Shown here in pieces: positions 22,401 through 37,862 of a stretch of DNA of 48,500 nucleotides (position 1 is its first letter; each line of letters opens with the position of its first letter). A program made the position numbers and the translations under genes. The notes below the pieces were generated by a model. It did not search any database. It was not told the origin of the DNA and saw only the letters and a program-made list of their open reading frames with translations. The DNA is taken from contig WPIO01000003.1 in the NCBI GenBank assembly GCA_009760855.2, forward strand, positions 12,770,001 to 12,818,500. Direction: 5' to 3'. The stretch is from Cristatella mucedo (lineage: Eukaryota > Bryozoa > Phylactolaemata > Cristatellidae).

Positions 22401-22775
22401 GTTAAGCTGGAGTTCAGCTGGTCCGCCACGACCCGTTCCAATGTCTTTGATAGTAATGGTAGAAGGGAGACTGGGCGGTAGTTTCTTAAGTTCTCATGGT
22501 CTGGTGTCGCTTTCCTGAGAAGTGGCCTGACTACAGCTTTTTGAAAGGTGCTGGGACATGACCTGAGGGTTACGACATATTAATAATGTTGGTTATGCAT
22601 GGCAGCAGCAGATCAATGCAACGTAGGAGCAGGACAGTGGGAATAGGGTCCAGAGTACTTGCAGTCTTCTTTGATTGGGATACGAACTTCACGACTAGAT
22701 CACTAGTGACCTGCTTAAATGTTGACATTGAGGTGCAGCCAGGAATCGGGGAACAGCATTCTATTGGAGCGAGCG
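22401..22775 (-). mobile_element. older L2-like LINE, N-terminal RT part
   Basis: The - strand reads FKQVTSDLVVKFVSQSKKTA, STLDPIPTVLLLRCIDLLLP and later VVADQLNSSL. These correspond to the pre-RT and finger region (family: DPIPTxLL...LL P.IT.IIN.S). The block with LRNYRPVSLLPLLSK is present but shifted in frame (about 22450-22500). It joins the core at 21893 once the nested copy is disregarded. The 5' end is lost at the start of the GC-rich block. Confidence 0.8.
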
Positions 22776-24950
22776 AGCCTCCAGGGCGCGATTCCTGCGT
22801 CTTCTGCCAGCCACGCAATGCGCTTTTCGGCGTCGGAAAACGCGGGCGGACCGCGAATACCTCCCGCGCTACAGCAGCCGGCCGCAGTCAGCGAGCGCGG
22901 GCTGAGGCCTTCAGGCTCGGGCACGTTGGCTGGAGTTTCTGCGCGCTTCGCCGGGTCGGAAAAGCCGCCGCGCGCCTCGAGTCACGCGGCCAAGCCTCGC
23001 CGCGTCGCTTTGTCGGTGGAAACGCGCCGCGACAGTTGAGGCACTCAAACGGCTGTGCCGCTGCAATGCTCTCCGATGCGGCTGTCGTCTTTTCAGCGGA
23101 CGTGCGGCCCGAGCTGGCCTACGAATGCTAGCTGGCTCCTAGGCAGAGAAAGCCTGCGGCGGCGGCGGCGGCGGCGGCGGCAGCGGCGAGGCGGCGGTAG
23201 GGGAGCGGTGCGACGGTGCGTGGCGTGGCTTCGCGGGGGCGGTGGCGGCGACCTGTCGTCGCGTACGTAGTCTCCGTTCTGGACACGGCAGCGCGAGCCG
23301 CAGACGACGGACCGGCTTGGTCTTGTGGGCGCTCGCAGCCGCGAGTGGCACGGCACTCGCGGTGGCCACCCGCGCCGCTTGGACCCAGAAAAAGAACTCC
23401 GCTCTCAAAAAAGAAAAGAGAAAGAGAAAAAGAACTCCGCTCTCAAAGAGCGCTCGCTGCGGCTCAACGGATGCCAAGGAGCGCGCGACAATGGCGGCGC
23501 TCTCCTAAAATTGGCCGCGCCGCACTGGACCCGCCTCCGTCTCGCCGGCGGGCGGACCGCACGCGGGCAGTTCCTTTGCCGGCGCGCTGCAGCCGCCGAA
23601 ACAATAGCGACGTCTAGCCGGCCCCTGGGCCCGAGCTGAACGCAGCGGTCGCGCCGCCGGCTCGTGCGCCATCGGTCGGGTGCGCGTGCAGCCGGCAGAG
23701 CCGTCGTCGCGCGAGCCGACGCCCTCGGCGGTCAGCTTAAGCGGCTGCCCGGCGTGCGGGCGACGCCCCCGCCAGGCGAGCTCGTCTGCGCGCGGATCCT
23801 GACCGGATCTTGCGTATCGAAAAAAAAATGGCAACGTCGAGTCGGCTAGCGCCTCTGCTGCACTCGTCGTGGCGCGATTGGTTCTCGTTCGGCAGCTGAA
23901 CGCAACGCCGCGCCGCCGCTTTCGCGCGAGATAGGAGGCCGGCGGCAAAGCGGGGGCCTTTTCTGCTGACATTCGCGGCGTTGTGTTCACAAAAATAAAT
24001 CGAAAGCAATCGCAAAGAGCGAGCGGGCGGGCGAGCGAGAGAGCGAGCGCAAAGCTGCTGATCGCACGAAGCGCCCTGCCGCAGCAGCACGCTGCAGAGA
24101 AATCCCTGCGGCCTGCTGTTCCGAAATTATTCTTAGCGACCACTTTCACCTCGGTAACTAACGCCTGGCTGGCAACGCGGTGGCGCTCAATCGCGCTGCT
24201 GAGCGTGCAGTACGTCGAACTCTCGTCTGCGTCGGAGGTCGAGGTCGACTGGCTGCGCGCTCTCCGTTCGCCGATCGAATTTCCGCTTCCGACCGAAGCC
24301 GACGCATCTGCTTACTCCGACTGCCGGTCGCTCGCCCGCCCGCGGAATGCGGCGACGCGCGGTGAGCGAGCGCGATCCTTCGCACAGGCAGAGCGAGCGG
24401 CCATCGTCGTTTGGCGGTCTCCGCCTCCAATAGGCCGCGCGCTCGAGTGCGCTCCTTCGTCCATACGCTAGTTAGTGTACATTGAGGTCGCAATCCGCCG
24501 CATTCTTGCCGGCGCCACCGCACGCCTTCGGACGACTCAGACAGCGGAAGTCACGAGGTCCGCGCCGCCATACCCCTCTCCCGCAGATTGGCAACGAAAG
24601 CCCTGCGGACTGAAGCGCTGCCTCGGCGACGCGGGCAAGGCAAATACACTTAGGTGATATTTCAAACGAGGTGCTCAAAAGGTCCAGGCCGCTGGGGCAC
24701 AGGGCGTCACTCAAGGGGCGCCGCAGCGTGTGCACGCGCGGCGTTGTCGGCTGCTGCTGCTTCGCCTGCAGCGCGAGGAGGCGCAGTCTCGCTGTGCAGC
24801 CAGGAGGCTGCACGAGGAGTGCTTGCTTTTTTATCCGCTGAAATTATCCTCGCGTCTCGCCATCCTCGCACGCGTCGAACCGCGTTTGCTTCCTATCGCG
24901 CCGGTACGTTCGCGAGTGCTGTGCTGCGTGGCGGCCACCGGTCAGAGTTG
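22776..24950. other. large CpG-rich block with (GGC)8, no proven gene
   Basis: Very high GC and undepleted CpG throughout, with an abrupt start at the L2 border. (GGC)8 is at 23158-23181. Purine-rich direct repeats (AAGAACTCCGCTCTCAAA, twice at about 23393 and 23430) are 37 bp apart. All strands and frames give 60-214-codon frames of Arg/Ala/Pro/Ser composition with no domain. It is compatible with a CpG-island promoter whose gene lies outside or is spliced beyond recognition. Confidence 0.5.
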
Positions 24951-25192
24951 ACAGCCTTGACCTCTACGATGCTCAGGTGGCCCTTCCAGCAAACGATTGA
25001 CACCCACCAGCAGCTGCCAATAGAACGACCTAACCGCAGCTGCCTGTATGCGTGCGGTGCGATTAGCTCGACGGTGTTTGGATTATCGACGGACATATTA
25101 GCTCCAGCATAAACTATCAAGCCTGCTACCGTCAGCCAGAAAGTAACAGGGATTACAAGCCCCCAGTGATATATAATCATCCAGGTCAACAT
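24893..25192 (-). CDS. hypothetical membrane-segment ORF (weak)
   Basis: A 99-codon - strand frame starting at an ATG (25192). Residues ~5-31 form a continuous hydrophobic stretch (YHWGLVIPVTFWLTVAGLIV) that could be a transmembrane helix, followed by a polar region. Composition is more even than the neighbouring GC-rich chance frames, and the frame overlaps their edge. I found no splice site pair, no family match and no second copy. It could be an exon of a small membrane protein or a chance frame. Confidence 0.2.
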   Translation of the reverse strand: MLTWMIIYHWGLVIPVTFWLTVAGLIVYAGANMSVDNPNTVELIAPHAYRQLRLGRSIGSCWWVSIVCWKGHLSIVEVKAVNSDRWPPRSTALANVPAR

Positions 25193-25332
25193 AGAGCCAT
25201 TCTATCCGTACTAGTTAAAGCGAGAAAGTCCGTCCTTCCCTCAGTCACGCCGCAAGATAGCTAACTTGCATCGCGTGGTCTTCGCGTAACGCCCAGCAAG
25301 GCGAGTCCGCAGGCAGTGAGCTGTTCATATAT

Positions 25333-25397
25333 ATGTATCTAAAAAAAAATCAATGCATTATATATATATATAATGCATTAAATTTCTTTAGATACAT
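25333..25397. repeat. 65-bp imperfect palindrome
   Basis: The left arm ATGTATCTAAA...AATGCATTATATA pairs with the right arm TATATAATGCATT...TTTAGATACAT around a TATA centre, ~31-bp arms with a few mismatches. It could form a cruciform or be a very short foldback element. Confidence 0.75.
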
Positions 25398-26600
25398 GCA
25401 TTCAGATACTCAGATTTTATAAGTGCAGCTATTGGTGCTTAAATAGAGCGAACTTAAATAGTTTCTTGCAAACTCTGGCTCCCGAAGCTTGTTCTCTAAT
25501 CATTCTAAATAGTGACGCTGAATCTTCGCATAGCACTCGGCCATGCTTTTTAATCAATTAGTTCAGGTGATTATCTTCAACCGTTCTTTCCATCATGTGC
25601 GTGGCAATGCCTTCAAAGCAAAGCTCTTTTCAATATCAGTTGGGGACTAGGCTACTGATATTAGGGTCAGCAGTTTTGAGCATTACACCAATCTGCCAAT
25701 CAGTTACTGCGGTCTGCCGCCGGAAGCGGATTTCAATCTTGTTGCAAACCTGAAAACGGCTGTCAGGAGGCTGCATCTAGCCGACCTCGGTCCTTGAGTT
25801 GAACGAAATGGAGTACTCCCTTCCCGAGGTAGCTATTAGAGCAGTTACGCAATGCATCTAGATTGTTCACCTCGTTGCCACTCTCACAGCACAGCCGGCG
25901 CTGGGGGGTAAAGGTCATAGGTTATAGGTTACTGCCGCCTGCAAGCGCTTGGACAGTGCGGAGTTTAATTTTGACACGTTCTCGTCCAGCTCCTAATCGC
26001 TGCGAGCTCTGCAAGGCTGCTGACCATGCCACACTTGCCTGTTGCAGATACGCAGTGCCAAATGAGCAGCAGCTTGTAGGCAGCCATGAATTGACTGGCT
26101 GACAGTTCGTTGGTAAATCCGCCATTTGAACGGATAGCCGAAAAAACAGACGCAGGCACCCCGGATTAGCTTGCAAGTGAGTTAGCTTATAAATTAATAT
26201 CTTTGAATCTTCGCATTCGGGTCTCGGCACATTTTGAGCTGCCACTTGTATATTCTAAAAATCCAACCTAGCTTGTTCTTCATGGTGCGGTGCTGAAGGT
26301 CATTGTTCATGAGACCTGAAATGTATCTCAACTTCTTCTAACCTACGTATTGTGTGCGCATAGTTTCTTTTTCTGATTGGTGCTTTCCCGTGCGCCAAAA
26401 GGACTTATCAGGCTCAGTTCAGACCCGAGTCTTTCAAGTGCATTGTTACAAGTGTACGCCACAAAAGACTTAGGAAGCACTGGCGTCGCTGCACTTTGTA
26501 TTAAGTCAGCCGTACAGTACGCCATTTTGATTGCACAACTAACCATTACTCTGTAGACAAACACTCGCATTAGCTTCGCAGCAAACCGGTAAGTGATTCT
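25398..26600. other. intergenic, no gene recognised
   Basis: Normal base composition. A 107-codon - strand frame (25922-26245) and smaller ones have no recognisable domain, splice context or repeat relationship. Confidence 0.3.
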
Positions 26601-26902
26601 GCACTATGTTGCGGCCGCACAGCCCTGCATTACAAGCGAGAGTACCCGCAGGCACTCAACCGCACCGGACCCGGTCGATGTCGTTCTATGGTCGCCGCCG
26701 CCGCAGCTGGTGTAAGGCATTTCCCCCAGAAGCCGAGGCTACGAGGATCCTGGCCGTCATCCGGGCCCCAGCGAGCGGCGCGTCGCGCACCATCGCGCAC
26801 CATCTCTCACCATCGCGAACGCCGCATCGGCCGAGGCTCCGGCTCCGGCTGCGTGCGTGCGGCGCGAGTAGGAAAGCATGCGCAGCGAACCGCGAGGAGC
26901 CC

Positions 26903-26937
<35 letters not shown>

Positions 26938-29900
26938 TGCGAGTTCGAAGCCGCCGCCGCCGGATGCGGTTTTCCGTTCGCCCAGCGCGCACAATTTGCA
27001 TCTCAGCATGCGCGAGAGAAGAAGCCAGAGATCGCTCCTCGACGCTTCGTTGCTGCCACGCTCTGCAGCGGAAGCGCGCGTCGGCACGGTTTCAACTGCG
27101 CCGGCGCGCCTCGCCGAGCGGCGCCCTAAGCTTCGGGTGCCGGCGCTCGTCGGAGCGACGGCAGCGAGCGAGCGCACTTTCCCTATCGCAGTGCGCAGCC
27201 TGTGCGCGGATGCGGCGGCGGCCGCCGCTTCTCGCCGTCGATCGCTGCTCCGCAGTCGCTACCCGCAGAGGCTTCGCCCTTCTTCCCGCCCATTCTCTCC
27301 CACCCCCCCCCTTGCCCGCCCCCTGCAAGCCCGGCGAAGCTCTGGCGAACGCTGCACGCCGGGCGAGCAGAAGCACGTCGGGCGCCGCCCGCTCTTTGCG
27401 CGCGGCGGTCTGCAAAGCATTAGCGGGATCGCCAGGGGCGTACCGGGGGGGGCGGAGCGGGTGCACTTCCGGCTCGCCGCTACCGAGTGCTAAAGGCCAT
27501 TCCGTGGCCGCTGGCTACGGAATGGCCAGAGAATTCGCCTGTTGAGATCAGCTTCTCAAGCTGCTGCAAGGGTCGAGCAGCGGCGGTGGATGGTGATGGT
27601 CTTAGGGATTTGAGTCACCGGAATAAATGCACAGACCTCTTACCGTTCAGCCGCCTGCAGAATCCGCGCGTGTGTGTCGCTGTTGCGGGATTTATCTGCC
27701 ATCGGCATCGCGACAAAGCATGCGCGGCGACATCTTTCGGAATTAGCCGCCGCGTAAGGCCGTCGTTACTGGCTCCCACCCGGGCATCCATCGGCGATCT
27801 GTTTTTTCTGTATCTTAAAAATGTATATTCGGATTGCCAATCGACGACAGTTATTACTTTCACGTGCGGCTGACTAAAATAAGGAAGCTGCCGTCATAAA
27901 CCGCAGGTTACAGCCAGCTACTGGCTGTTGACTAATAAAACCCGCTCGTGATTGGAAGGAAAATGTCAGCTTTCGACGTCAGTTGCACTCGGAGAGCTCA
28001 AAAACGACTGCATGCTGAAAGCCTTTCCGGTCTCGGGTCGCGGGCCCGAGCGCCGCAGGCGGCAATCTTTAAAGGGCCCGGCCCGCATGCGAGAGCCTGC
28101 GACTGCGGGCAGCTCTGCCAGCTCCGCAGAGCTCTCTCTCTACGAGTGAGGCCGGGGAGTCAACCAACCTTTGCTAATTCGATTTTCCCCTGCGGTCTAT
28201 TCGCTGTAACCCATCATATTCCGAGTCGCGTTCCTTTAAAAATAAAATTCCCGCGCGCGAGAGCTGCGGCCCGGCGGCTCCAGCGTTCTGCTGCGCCCCG
28301 TCCGCCGGACGGGTCAGCGACCCGCAGGTTGCCAGATGAAATCGGTTCCACCCTCTTTCGCTCCCTGCGCTCTCCTTTTGGGTGCGCGCGCGTTGGCTTT
28401 AAGGGCCTCCGGCGGATAGCTCGCCGGCGGGCGGAGCCGCCACGAGCGGCCGCGCCCGCGGCGGCCAAAGTCACAGCAACTCCAGCGACGGCCTGTGCGG
28501 CCACGAACGGTCGGCAGGGCAGCTCTCCTTTGCGTGCGGCAGACAATGGCTGCGCAAGCCGATTCGGGCGGACCTCGCGAAACGAGAAACTAGGCAAAGC
28601 GATCAATGCGCACCTTTGTGCGCGATCGCCGCAGCGCGACGCGACAGTGCGCCCTCTCGCGGCATCGACCGCCTTTGTGAGGCGAATCGCGCGGAAGTGG
28701 TGTGGCCCACTGCCTGGCAACAAGACCCTAGCAACCGGCTATTGTGCTTGTGTTGTAGATCTGTTGGCCGAGACTCCTCATTAGCTGTCATTTCCTTTGC
28801 CGGCAGCATCCAGATCAGGTGAAGAATCTTAGCAGGTAGGGCGGTAGGAGAGGCAGGGCAGACGCCGCGCCGCGACGTCTCGCGCCGCGCGCTGGTACGC
28901 TCGCAGTCGCGGCGGACTGCTCGGCCCGAACCCGCGCCACTAGCGCGTCCGGCCGGACTAGAGGTCACCGCCGCCTGCGGCTCATGCATTCCCGCTCATC
29001 CGGCTAATAAACGCTGCCGCCGTTGGAGAGAAGTTACCGCGACCGGTCCGATCCAGTTAGCGAAGGCGAAAGAAGGCGGCACAGCGGAGCCGTCGCTGTC
29101 TCTTGCGCCGGCTCCGCAGACTGACTGAACGGCTGGCTATCTCCTCCCCCGCCAACGCCCCTCCGTTGCCGCCCCCGACTCGACCTCCGGGCGTCTCGTT
29201 GCCTCGCGCAATCGCGCGAAGGCTGCGGCCGGCGGCGGCGGCGTTTTCGTTTTTCGCGCTTGGGTATTGGTGATGAGGTGAGCTGGGGAGGAGATCAAAC
29301 AGCAGGGCCGTCGACCGGGTGCGTCCGAGGTGAAACGCGCGTGGCGGTTATTGCTGGGAGGCGGCGGCGGCGGCGGCGGCATTGCTCAACTGCTCGCCGA
29401 GCGCCGATCGACGCTTCGCCGCCACGCACGGATCCCATCCGAAAGCCACGTCAGCAGGCGCGCTGTCGGTCTAAAGTGCGGCCCGCAGCAGCCGGCCGGC
29501 CGCCGTGCGCCGCTGCCGCCACCGGCGACAGGTACTTGGAGTGGGCGGGGAGCCTCGAGAGGTCACATGACCTCGCCTCTCACCCTTCTCGCCGGCTTTC
29601 AACGGAGCCGAGCTCGTAGCTCTCGGGTCCCTAGGCAACGCCTAGTAGCGGCTCAGTCGACGGGGCGCATGCGCGCACCGGGCGGCGAAAGCGGGCACGA
29701 CGTCCTCCCCCTCCGCCACTCCCCCTCTCGCCCCGATTAGCGGCTACGATGTGCGAGCCTCGCAGGTGCGCACGCACGCTGCAGGGCCTATCGCCGACCC
29801 GCGCCCGGTCGGATTTGATCTTGAATAAATTTGCTTGGCTGGCGGCGGCAACTGTAATCGCGACGCGCGCAGGGCGACGCGCGCAGGGCGACGCCGTGAT

Positions 29901-30432
29901 ACAACGTGGTGCGCGAGCAGCTACTAAGTTGTATATGCGTTCGCGGGCTGAGCAGCGGTTCGTCTGCAATTAGAGCTGTCGCGAAACTTATAGCGCATCG
30001 AGCGATCACAAATCGAGCGCTCGCCGAGTACCTCCCCGCGTGGTGGAATGCGATTCGCGTGACGAAATAATAATAAACTGGCGCCTAGCGACCCGGCCGC
30101 AATCCGCGCGCGGAGAGCGGCCCGCTGGAAGCAAACAGCGGCGTCGGGCGCCAGAGGAAGACGCCTATCGCCTCCGACCGCAACGAGGCGCGTTGCATTT
30201 CGGTATACGCGACGCTTTGTGGGGGCGCTGCGTCGTCACTGCCGCCGTCGCGGGCAGGGACATCCGCAGCAAGAGACGCCTCGGCAGAGACGCCGTCTGC
30301 GGCGGAGGCGCGGCTGCGCTCGGCTGTGCCTCGAATTTCCGCCGCGCCCTTGCGGCACCGGCGGCGGCGCCGCCGCCTGGCGGCCGCCTCCTGCAGCTCT
30401 CCTCAGCCCCGACGCGCGCCGTTGCTCCGCAG
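26601..30432. other. CpG-rich upstream region of tektin, GGC runs
   Basis: Nearly continuous CpG-dense DNA leading into the tektin gene, with (GGC)11 at 26905-26937 and (GGC)7 at 29360-29380. A lower-GC gap at 27.5-28.0 kb splits it into two islands. Frames up to ~295 codons are Arg/Ala/Ser-rich on both strands and have no domains, so they are taken as chance. It may hold the tektin promoter and a 5' non-coding exon: CTCCGCAG at 30425-30432, just before the start codon, looks like a splice acceptor. No TATA box is convincing. Confidence 0.5.
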
Positions 30433-30442
30433 GAGACAGGAA

Positions 30443-34524
<4,082 letters not shown>

Positions 34525-35636
34525 GAGGCGACCCGCGGCCCGAGCGGGCGCGCGCGCGCGCGCGCGGATGCGGCCGTCGCGACCGCCGGAGGGAAGCGGA
34601 CGGCGCCTCAGACAGCCCGAGCAGGCGGCGGTGGCGACGGCGACGACGGCGTAGAAGCGTCGCTCGCTCTGTTCTGTCGCCGCCTGCTGCTCGCCGCTGA
34701 CTGCAGCGATCGGCGGCGGCGGCGGCGGCGGCAGCAGAACTGCGTCGCCGGAAACGGCTCAAAGCTTCCTACCGGAGGCTATTTCGCGTCCGCAAGCGCT
34801 TTTCGCTGAGCAGCGAGAGCCGCCGCCGCCACCGCCGCCCATGGAGCTGCCGCGGCTCATCTCGGCTGGGCGTCTCGCCGCGTCTCGTCGTATCGCACCC
34901 CGCTTCCCACCAATTCATTCGATGTGGTCAGCTCGCTTCCGCCTTTCGCCGCACGGACGGATGTCCGGCTTAGAGGAACGCTCGCGCGTGCGCGCGTGAC
35001 TACCCTTAGCTAACAAGCATTTCTTTTGTAAGGCTATTCTTTGTACGCGAGGGCGACTTAATTTTTAACCGTGTTGGCGCTGTGCTGCTTCGGTCGCTTT
35101 CGCGCGGCGCCTGGCCGCCGCCGCCCAAGTTCCGCCGGTTGCGTGGGCGAGGCCGCCCACTGTCGGCAAAGCCGGCCACCCGGCGGAGAAGTGCAAAGCA
35201 CCGCTACTCACCGTTTCTTTCCGGCGTACGTAACGTTTCTCCCGCTCACAATGTGCCTATGCAATAGTGGCTTGTACCGCAGCGAGTCTGTCGCTCGGCG
35301 TCGCCACCCGGCGACAAATCCCGCGGCGCCGCTCGAAAGAACGACGAGAGCGGGGCCGCAGCCGACGCGTCGCTGTCTCTGTTTGCTCAACTATCATTGC
35401 GTGTTCGACGTGTGACCGTACACTGTGACGTGTGACCGTATACTGCTGAGCGCTTTCGGGAAATTTATTTCCAATCATCAGAGCAACCTGTGATATGTAT
35501 CTATATATTTATATCTATATGTGCATGCGTATATGAGCGTGCGCTTGCGTTGCCTCTGCGTTTACCCGTCCAAAGCCTCTCGCTGCGCGTGCGAACTGTC
35601 TCCGCGGGCGCGCGCGCGCTTGGATTGAATGAAAAA
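34525..35636 (+). other. probable tektin 3' UTR and flank
   Basis: GC-rich just after the stop, including (GC)n at about 34546-34566 and a GGC run at 34711-34732, then falling to average GC by 35.4 kb. A 20-bp unit GACGTGTGACCGTAYACTGY is duplicated at about 35407-35446. There is no coding frame with a recognisable domain. Confidence 0.4.
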
Positions 35637-35642
35637 AATAAA
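35637..35642 (+). other. candidate polyadenylation signal AATAAA
   Basis: The first good AATAAA after the tektin stop codon, 1.1 kb downstream and inside a short A-rich tract. The downstream GT-rich element is weak, so use by tektin is inferred only. Confidence 0.35.
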
Positions 35643-36839
35643 CTTTTCGGCGTCAAGCAGACGAAGGATGATAAATGAGCCGTAGTCAGTTTGCCAGCTT
35701 AGGAGAGTCCGTTTTTAGAGCACGCTCGTGGACAGCGGCGCGCTCCATTCATTGGCCGCATTTTGAGATTTTTATTAGACGTCGTGGCTGATCCGTCGCG
35801 ACCAAAGTCTCTGTATCTTACCAGTCTGTCTGAACTAAGCAGGAAGCACAAAGTGTGCGGTTTGGCGGAGGCAGAAAAAACGGTCCGTACTTTCGTAGAC
35901 TGTCACCGCGATCACCCAAAGAATTGGCTACGCGTCTCAATCAATCGTCTAAGTGTAAATTGAGACTCGGCGTCAGTCTCGACTCAACAAGCAGCGCAAG
36001 CTTGTTACAATGCTGTCTGAGACGGACGAGATTCTCGAGGAAATCCGGTCGCGAGAGAAGGAGGTGCATCACTGAATGGACTGCGCGTGCGCAGTCACGA
36101 AAGATCAGTTGGTAGGCGCACCTTTCGAAAGCTAGAGGCCAGTGATAGACCGACGATAGATCTACGGACGACGACGGCTTTTCACTGCATCGAGAACGGG
36201 CGCTTGCGATTGGACAGCTACAGTAAACCCGGTCGAGCTGACGACTGGCTGCTGGTGCACTCGCGCTGCTGCATATGGAGAGGACAGCGGGAGAGGACAA
36301 ATGATCTATTTTGCTGTCCCTCTAATGGAACGCGGAGTGCTTCTAAAATGCGAGCACGGATCTTGCCCAATAAGCAGCGGCTGTGCATTAAAAGGCAGCT
36401 GCCGTCAGCTGCTTTGTAATGGTTTCTCAGGCGTATTCGCAACGTATCATTCTCGAACCGACTCTGTAACCACGGCTTGTCTCGCCGGAGCTCTGCGTCT
36501 GTCGCTATGTCCCTACTTGCTTATCCACTTAGGTAGGTAATAGATAGATAATACCCAGGTAATCCAGGTCGGTGATCGTGTCAACAACCATAAACGTACA
36601 AATGAGCAGGCGGCGGCAAATGAGCGGCGCACAGACAGTGACTGTCGGCTATATTTTCTGGCAGTTCGTCTCTTTCTCCAAGTCACGTTCGACAAGCTCG
36701 ACGAGCCAGTTCAAGTTCAGGGAAGAAGGAGCGGAGCGTGCGCAGAGGGTTCGCGGCGCAGCCTCTGCTCACCTGCATGTATGCATGCGTGGAGATCTTT
36801 ATATCGTTTGCTCGCCGAGCCTGGAATTCATTCCCGACT
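35643..36839. other. intergenic, no gene recognised
   Basis: Several 60-119-codon frames on both strands overlap each other without recognisable motifs. TAGGTAGGTAATAGATAGAT near 36531 is a small simple repeat. Confidence 0.3.
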
Positions 36840-37085
36840 GACGCCACGAGCATAACTTAACTTGACAAAATTTAAAAAGAAACTAAAATCCTAACGGTTC
36901 CGCCTCACGGGATTTTCTGGGTCTGTGCGATATATTCTTTTGTGCCGGTGTGCCGCGCCGGCACTGCGAACATTGTCACCGACCAATTTACACGCTTCCT
37001 CGCTAGCTCATCTAAAGTGGCTAGAAAGAGATTCACGTAGCACTTTTAGGGCGCTATACATTGCTCTCATTATTGTCAGTTCCAG
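36840..37085 (+). mobile_element. diverged L2-like LINE 3' fragment
   Basis: Starts with a LTKFKKKLKS-like frame (ACTTGACAAAATTTAAAAAG), equivalent to the LTTFKRNLKT block of the main LINE. It ends with an eroded hairpin (CTAAAGTGGCTAGAAAGAGA ... TTTTAGGGCGCTATACATTG) and CATTATTG. This is an older subfamily or a heavily mutated copy. Confidence 0.5.
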
Positions 37086-37554
37086 TTTTCCTCACTTGCG
37101 TTTCGAGCAGTTGAGCGAGATGCTGCATCCGGCCGACGGACCGATCCTCGGCGGCGAGTGCCCGTCGGCGAGCTTCTTGTGCAAATAGCGAGTCCTTTTT
37201 TCTACTTGTGTCGCGTGCAACAGCATAGAATTTCTACTCACGCATTCTGCTCTGATGACACTCCGATGCCACTCTGATGCTGCGCGGCGGCAGCGAAGGA
37301 GGGGAAGGTAACGGCGGCAGCGAAGCTGCAGCTGCGATTTCGCTGCAGTTTGTCTCCACAGGCTGCGCTGCCGCCGCCGCCGCTTCGCTGTCTGCTGAGC
37401 TTATTTCAAAAGCCCAGGATTTTCCTTGTGATATTTCTGAATCGTGGGGAAGGATGTGGATCGGAGGTTCGGCCTTCACCTCCAACCGACCGACGCTAGA
37501 GCCGCTGGGACGCTGAATACGAGTCTGAAAAGGATCAAATTCGAGGTCGAAATT
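37086..37554. other. unique sequence with small GGC/GCC runs
   Basis: A 109-codon frame on - (37234-37563) and a 79-codon one on + (37277-37516) overlap through GCAGCGAAG-type repeats. No domain. Confidence 0.3.
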
Positions 37555-37862
37555 GTCGCTCACGTTTAGATACCTTCATTCTGTGGCTCCAGCATACCTA
37601 TCGGATTTACTGCCCCACCAGGCCAAGCATCGTACCACCCGCTTTTCGGAAACTGACTGTTTACTTATACCTCGTACGAACCTCAAATCCTTTGAAGACC
37701 GTGCATTTAGTTCGTATGCTCCCAAAGCCTGGAACTCACTCCCGACTTGCGTCACAACATCTCCTGACTTGACCGCATTTAAATAGAAATTAAAAATGCA
37801 TCTATTTATGATCGCGTTGAGTGGGTCTCTGGGATTCTTTCTTTATGTGCTTATGCATTCTA
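37555..37862 (+). mobile_element. L2-like LINE fragment without tail
   Basis: Open frame for ~77 codons: LHSVAPAYLSDLLPHQAKHR to WNSLPTCVTTSPDLTAF. The terminal ~200 bp, hairpin and tail are missing. The copy is cut at 37862, where the next begins mid-ORF in the same orientation. Confidence 0.82.

Noticed and set aside
22058-22441. 127-codon - frame that looks like one LINE protein
   Set aside because: It crosses the junction of two nested L2 copies. The fusion is an insertion artefact, not a protein.
23505-24149. 214-codon - strand frame
   Set aside because: GC-driven open frame in a CpG island with no recognisable motif and equal-length competitors on the other strand.
26606-27545. 285-295-codon + frames in the CpG block
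   Set aside because: Arg/Ala/Ser-rich low-complexity translation through GGC runs, overlapping each other in several frames, with no domain.
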